DNA of 17,265 nucleotides from Rubritepida sp. Lineage in GTDB: Bacteria > Pseudomonadota > Alphaproteobacteria > Acetobacterales > Acetobacteraceae. Made by a program: the position numbers and the translations under genes. The stretch lies in assembly GCA_014376425.1 (NCBI GenBank), contig JACMRO010000270.1, positions 1-17,265 on the forward strand, in the 5' to 3' direction. Below, in pieces: positions 14,902-17,265 of the stretch (positions are counted from its first letter, which is position 1; each line of letters opens with the position of its first letter). The notes below the pieces were generated by a model that saw only the letters and a program-made list of their open reading frames with translations, had not been told where the DNA came from and made no database searches.

Positions 14902-15876
14902 ATGGACGATGAGTGGGAAGTACCCGACGCCTTGCAGCCGAACCCGGCGGATTACGGGTTCGACCTGCATCGGCGTCTCGATGCGGTGGTGGCGCTCAAG
15001 GGCCTGATCCCGCACGACGCCTTCACTGCCCAGACGCTGGGGGTGGAACGCGAGGGCAGTGCGGTGCTGATCGACGGAAAGGGCTTGTTCCTGACCATCG
15101 GCTACCTGATCACCGAGGCCGAGACGATCTGGCTGACCGGCAATAATGGCCGCGTCGTACAGGGCCACGCGCTGGCGGTGGATGCGGAGACGGGGTTTGG
15201 CGTGGTGCAGGCGCTGGGCAAATTAGACGGTATCGAGCCGATCGAACTGGGCGACAGCCGCAGCCTGAAATTGGGCGATACGATGATTGTCGGTGCCTCC
15301 GGCGGCCAGGGGCACGCGGTGGCGGCGCGGGTGGCGGCCCGGCAGCCTTTCGCGGGATACTGGGAATACATTTTGGAGGAGGCGATCTTCTCTGCCCCCG
15401 CGCATCCGCATTGGGGCGGTGCCGCCTGCATCGGCATGGATGGCCGGCTGCTTGGCATCGGTTCGTTGATCCTGCAGCAGGGCGCACCCGGCGGAAAACG
15501 GCTGGACCTGAACATGGTCGTGCCGATCCAGGAACTGACGCCCATCCTGCCCGCGCTGCTGCGCCAGGGCCGCAGCGACCGGCCGCCGGTGCCCTGGCTG
15601 GGGTTGCTCGCAGTGGAGGAGGAGGAAGGCGTGTCGGTTGGCAGCGTGACCCGCGGCGCGCCGGCGGAACAGGCCGGCGTGCGCCCAAAGGACCGCATTC
15701 TGAGCGTGGGGGGCGAGCCGGTGAGCGACCTGGCGACGCTGTGGCGCGCGGTGCGGGCGCAGGGGAATGCGGGCGTGCCGGTGGCGCTACAGCTGGAACG
15801 CGGCACGCGGGTGCTAAAGCTGACCCTGATGTCGTCCGAGCGGCGGCTTTTCCTCAAGGCACCAAGGCTGCACTGA
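14902..15876 (+). CDS. HtrA-like S1C protein with PDZ domain, apparent pseudoprotease
   Basis: A 324-aa protein resembling the trypsin-like domain of HtrA/DegP (about residues 25-215) followed by one PDZ domain (about 232-312, VPWLGLLAVEEEEGVSVGSV and QAGVRPKDRILSVGG). HtrA landmarks are recognisable, but the catalytic triad is not. His in the LTNxHVI motif is Tyr68 (LTIGYLI), Asp in the TDLAVL motif is Gly98 (ETGFGVVQA), and Ser in the GNSGGP motif is Trp171 (PHWGGAA). No signal peptide or membrane helix is present, unlike canonical periplasmic HtrA, so it is probably cytoplasmic. It may be a binding or scaffold protein. No ribosome site precedes the ATG at 14902, and it lies 21 bases after atzE, so it may be co-transcribed or have its own weak start. 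The alignment was made by eye. Confidence 0.82.
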   Translation: MDDEWEVPDALQPNPADYGFDLHRRLDAVVALKGLIPHDAFTAQTLGVEREGSAVLIDGKGLFLTIGYLITEAETIWLTGNNGRVVQGHALAVDAETGFGVVQALGKLDGIEPIELGDSRSLKLGDTMIVGASGGQGHAVAARVAARQPFAGYWEYILEEAIFSAPAHPHWGGAACIGMDGRLLGIGSLILQQGAPGGKRLDLNMVVPIQELTPILPALLRQGRSDRPPVPWLGLLAVEEEEGVSVGSVTRGAPAEQAGVRPKDRILSVGGEPVSDLATLWRAVRAQGNAGVPVALQLERGTRVLKLTLMSSERRLFLKAPRLH

Positions 15877-15990
15877 AGCGCCTGTATCGGCAGCTGCTGG
15901 CCAGACCGGAACGCCACGCGGCGGCGGGCCGCGCACGCCTGCGCCGCCCGTCAACCAGCCGCGATCACCACCCCCCGACGACGCGCCCTC

Positions 15991-16860
15991 TCAGGGGCCG
16001 GGCGTCAACTTGTCCTGCGTCCGGGTGTCGAAATCACTGGCCGCATGACGCTCGTGCAGCTGGCTCGATGGATCACCCTGGATGCGGTTGACCATGCGGC
16101 CCCGCACCGCGGCCGGGCGGGCCAGTATGGTCTCGGTCCAGCGCACAACGTTGCGATAGCTTTGCGTGTCGAGGAATTCGGCCGCCCCGTACATCCAGCC
16201 CTGCGTCAGCCCGCCATACCAGGGCCAGATCGCCATGTCGGCGATGGTGTAATCCGGCCCCGCGATGAAGGCGCTCTCGGCCAGCCGGCGGTCCAGCACG
16301 TCGAGCTGGCGCTTCACTTCCATCGTGAAGCGGTCGATCGGGTATTCCATCTTGCTGGCCGCATAGGCGAAGAAATGGCCGAAGCCGCCGCCGAGATATG
16401 GCGCGCTACCCATCTGCCAGAACAGCCAGGAAAGACATTCAGCCCGGGCCGCGCCGCCGGACGGCAGGAAGGCGCCGAACTTCTCCGCCAGATGCAGCAG
16501 GATGGCGCCCGATTCGAATACCCGCACCGGCTCGGGGCCCGAACGGTCGAGCAGCGCGGGGATCTTCGAATTCGGGTTGATGCCGACGAAGCCGCTGCCG
16601 AACTGGTCACCGTCGCTGATGCGGATCAGCCAGGCATCATACTCCGCGCCCCTATGGCCGGCCGCCAGCAGTTCTTCCAGCATCAGCGTCACTTTCACCC
16701 CGTTGGGGGTGCCCAGCGAATAGAGCTGCAGGGGGTGCTGGCCGACTGGCAGCGGCTTCTCATGCGTGGCACCGGCGATGGGCCGGTTGATGTTGGCGAA
16801 GCGGCCGCCATTGCCCGGCTTCCATGCCCAGATGGCGGGCGGGGTATAGGGAACATCCAT
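15991..16860 (-). CDS. yghU: YghU-like glutathione S-transferase / disulfide-bond oxidoreductase
   Basis: Cytoplasmic glutathione S-transferase-fold enzyme of 289 aa. The N-terminal extension and the motifs LYSLGTPNGVKVTLMLEEL, SKIPALLDRSG and VFESGAILLHLAEKFG match the YghU (Nu-class) family, which shows glutathione-dependent disulfide-bond reductase and organic hydroperoxide activity. Helical C-terminal landmarks include WLFWQMGSAPYLGGGFGHF and YTIADMAIWPW. The start at 16860 is fixed by a strong GAGGAG ribosome site (16868-16873) 7 bases upstream; residues upstream to 17058 are open but not family-like. It converges with the HtrA-like gene over a 114-bp gap. No neighbour suggests a dedicated partner. 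The symbol is assigned by similarity of motifs, so it is provisional. Confidence 0.92.
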   Translation of the reverse strand: MDVPYTPPAIWAWKPGNGGRFANINRPIAGATHEKPLPVGQHPLQLYSLGTPNGVKVTLMLEELLAAGHRGAEYDAWLIRISDGDQFGSGFVGINPNSKIPALLDRSGPEPVRVFESGAILLHLAEKFGAFLPSGGAARAECLSWLFWQMGSAPYLGGGFGHFFAYAASKMEYPIDRFTMEVKRQLDVLDRRLAESAFIAGPDYTIADMAIWPWYGGLTQGWMYGAAEFLDTQSYRNVVRWTETILARPAAVRGRMVNRIQGDPSSQLHERHAASDFDTRTQDKLTPGP

Positions 16861-16867
16861 GCGGCTT

Positions 16868-16892
16868 CTCCTCGGTTCGGTCGATGCCGAAC
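16868..16892 (-). promoter_or_regulatory. Ribosome site and adjacent inverted repeat before the GST gene
   Basis: GAGGAG (16868-16873 on the minus strand) sits 7 bases before the ATG at 16860 and decides the start. Immediately upstream, GTTCGG (16875-16880) and CCGAAC (16887-16892) form a perfect 6-bp inverted repeat with a 6-base loop. The hairpin may be an operator or modulate access to the ribosome site. Confidence 0.5.
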
Positions 16893-17265
16893 GTAGCGCG
16901 CCGCTGCCGGATTGCCACCCGGGCGCAGCGCAGACCTTGGCATCGGGCGGCACCGAGGCATCCGCGCTGGCCTGGCGGGGCTGACACCGGAGGCGCGGAC
17001 TTCTCAGTTCAGACGGGCGTCCCACACCCGACCAAAGGTCATGAGGCCTGCCGAACATCTTTTGTCAAACTACCGAACGGAATGGTCGTGAAGGCTCGGG
17101 GATGGCCCTTCCCATGGAAATCCCGTGAGGCGTCTTCTGACCACCGCGACCCGCTGCATCGCGTTCCCCTTCAACCAAACCCTGGGCCTGGAGCCGCAGT
17201 GATCCAACGCCTTCGCCACGCCGCGCTCGAACTTCTGGCGCTGATCCCGACTTGCCAAGCTGCCA
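16893..17265. other. Terminal stretch without an identified gene
   Basis: Upstream of the GST leader I see no recognisable gene. A perfect TTGACA -35-like hexamer lies on the minus strand at 17063-17068, but the best -10 candidate (CCTCAT, 17041-17046) matches only 3 of 6, so a GST promoter here is weakly supported. Both strands stay open to the window end: an ATG frame at 17082-17265 on plus (begins MVVKARGWPFPWKSREAS) and a TTG-start frame at 17258-17070 on minus (MASRDQRQKFERGVAKALD). They overlap on opposite strands, so at most one is real. I recognise neither; this could be the edge of a gene or mobile-element remnant. Confidence 0.4.

Noticed and set aside
14032..15168. 378-codon minus-strand frame opposite atzE
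   Set aside because: Shadow of the AtzE and HtrA-like genes, with no start context or motif.
17040..17068. Sigma70-like promoter for the GST gene
   Set aside because: The TTGACA is perfect but the -10 matches 3 of 6 and is about 180 bases from the start, so I did not list it as a promoter feature.
17070..17258. 62-codon minus-strand frame starting at TTG near the window end
   Set aside because: TTG start, overlaps an equally open plus-strand frame, and no family recognised; reported only as unassigned sequence.

Overview
The DNA is very G+C-rich, and coding frames show a strong G/C bias at third codon positions. Gene content (a PrtD-type type I secretion pair, an extracytoplasmic solute-binding protein, an AtzG/AtzE amidase pair, an NDP-forming acyl-CoA synthetase) suggests an alphaproteobacterium, perhaps Rhodospirillales/Acetobacteraceae. 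That placement is an inference; no rRNA, tRNA or taxonomic marker gene lies in the window. I see no CRISPR array, intact insertion sequence, phage gene or transcription-regulator gene.

Left part (1-4800, minus strand). An exported DUF4394 protein is cut by the window edge. Upstream of it, probably as one transcript, are a 3-hydroxyisobutyrate-dehydrogenase-like enzyme, an aldehyde dehydrogenase (overlapping genes), and a family 5 solute-binding protein with no permease or ATPase beside it. This looks like a small uptake and oxidation unit of unknown substrate. A small GtrA-family membrane protein is transcribed divergently.

Middle (5250-9360). A long spacer with a 15-bp tandem repeat leads into a type I secretion ABC transporter and its HlyD-type adaptor, with stop and start codons one base apart. 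An unrecognised 91-aa protein follows, and an unrecognised 68-aa gene converges on it so that the two stop codons are adjacent. The secreted substrate and the outer-membrane channel are not in the window.

Right-centre (9360-14880). An AT-rich control region with nested inverted repeats precedes a 706-aa NDP-forming acyl-CoA synthetase. That gene runs tail-to-tail into a hydantoinase/dihydropyrimidinase-family gene across a 16-bp tandem array in which both stop codons are embedded. Divergent from the hydantoinase are a DUF4089/AtzG-like small subunit and an AtzE-family amidase, coupled by an ATGA overlap. A perfect 16-bp palindrome lies in the divergent promoter region. Together these look like a cyclic amide/ureide degradation unit: ring opening by the hydantoinase and amide hydrolysis by AtzG-AtzE.

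Right end (14900-17265). Right after atzE lies an HtrA-like protein with a PDZ domain in which all three positions of the Ser-His-Asp triad appear to be replaced, making it a likely pseudoprotease. A YghU-type glutathione transferase faces it from the minus strand. The last ~400 bases hold only weak signals and an unassigned open frame that runs off the end.

Best candidates for new biology: the triad-less HtrA/PDZ protein next to AtzGE, the stop-codon-containing tandem array between convergent genes, and the palindrome-bearing divergent hydantoinase/AtzGE locus.
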